Positions 50,215 through 64,000 of a stretch of DNA of 64,000 nucleotides are shown piece by piece. The stretch lies in the NCBI GenBank assembly GCA_003991915.1, contig RQTK01000290.1, positions 374,591 through 438,590 on the forward strand, given 5' to 3'. Position 1 is the first letter of the stretch. Each line of letters opens with the position of its first letter. Both the position numbers and the translations under genes were made by a program. The notes under the pieces are model-generated. The model had not been told where the DNA came from and did not search any database. It saw only the letters and a list, made by a program, of their open reading frames with translations. This DNA is from Elysia chlorotica. Taxonomy: Eukaryota > Mollusca > Gastropoda > Plakobranchidae.

Positions 50215-50445
50215 AGTTGTAGAACATGGAGCTTCTTTTTTTTTTCAAGAAGTAGCGGGTCCTTGGGAATATGTCGGTGTCAGTACAAAGTACTTGTATA
50301 ATGTGGCCGAGACAGGAGTTTCGGTATACCTGCTCTGTCTCTGTTTGGAAGCATGTGAAAATTATTGTCAAGTATTTGTGTTGGGATCCTCCACGATATA
50401 CATGTAGTCTAGTTGTTGAAGTTAGGCATTAAGATAACAACCATC
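50215..50445 (+). mobile_element. SINE, strongly diverged
   Basis: ATAATGTGGCCGAGACAGGA, GTTTCGGTATACCTGCTCTG and CCTCCACGATATA match the family body with many changes. Confidence 0.55.
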
Positions 50446-50563
50446 CAAACAATTAAACAATATGATCAGAGTCGAATACTGTTTTAAAATTGTCAGATGT
50501 TTGTCTTGTAACTCGCCCACGATATGACCAGAGTAGAATACTGTTATTAGTTAGAGCTCTTAC

Positions 50564-63808
<13,245 letters not shown>

Positions 63809-64000
63809 CTAGCAGAACAAGAAGAGAGATCAATATGAACACAGCCCTGACACAGTTTAAGAATCAACACATTTAAAAACCAAGACTTTTGTTCAGAAAA
63901 TCCTAAATCAATCAAAAGTCCGTTGTTCTAGTATGATCAATCATACCAATAAAAGTTATCTTACGAAAAAAAGCCATAAAAATTGAAACTATCTAAAACA

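Overview
This is a eukaryotic nuclear window. Protein-coding sequence is scattered in short exons with consensus GT..AG introns, the background is AT-rich, and there are many long trinucleotide arrays, tRNA-derived SINEs and decayed LINE tails. The gene content and repeat style suggest a lophotrochozoan, most likely a mollusc (inference; no species marker is present). Two assembly gaps lie at 8377-8444 and 28897-29038.

Layout: (1) 1-20.0 kb, plus strand: the 3' half of a Trio/Kalirin-type RhoGEF-kinase gene. Thirteen exons in continuous phase encode SH3, linker, Ig, FN3, protein kinase and tail; the upstream GEF part lies outside. (2) 20.0-29.0 kb: intergenic/UTR sequence with no gene seen. 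(3) 29.07-38.0 kb, minus strand: a complete SOSS-B/NABP single-strand DNA-binding gene (6 coding exons, 230 aa) with a 5' exon carrying a uORF whose stop overlaps the main ATG. (4) 41.64-46.54 kb, plus strand: a complete COPS8 gene (COP9 signalosome subunit 8; 7 exons, 189 aa). (5) 49.1-49.7 kb, plus strand: an orphan exon resembling TM5 and loop 3 of a rhodopsin-family GPCR. (6) 50.56-63.8 kb, minus strand: part of a large extracellular-type gene I do not recognise. It has two copies of a six-cysteine module split over two exons, a 2.8-kb exon of acidic Thr/Ser repeats of 11 residues, then two FN3-like domains.

The genes do not form one pathway. NABP (DNA repair/transcript processing) and COPS8 (deneddylation) are head-to-head housekeeping genes about 3.6 kb apart.

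The most unusual signal is recurrent. At four separate exons, three in the Trio/Kalirin gene and one in the six-cysteine gene, the intron just upstream holds a tandem array whose unit is a copy of that exon's own 3' splice site plus the first bases of the exon. One array also contains a 23-bp exact copy of SH3-exon sequence. Another carries an in-frame stop and an AATAAA hexamer in its units, so its units look like ready-made alternative terminal exons at the place where vertebrate Kalirin isoforms diverge.
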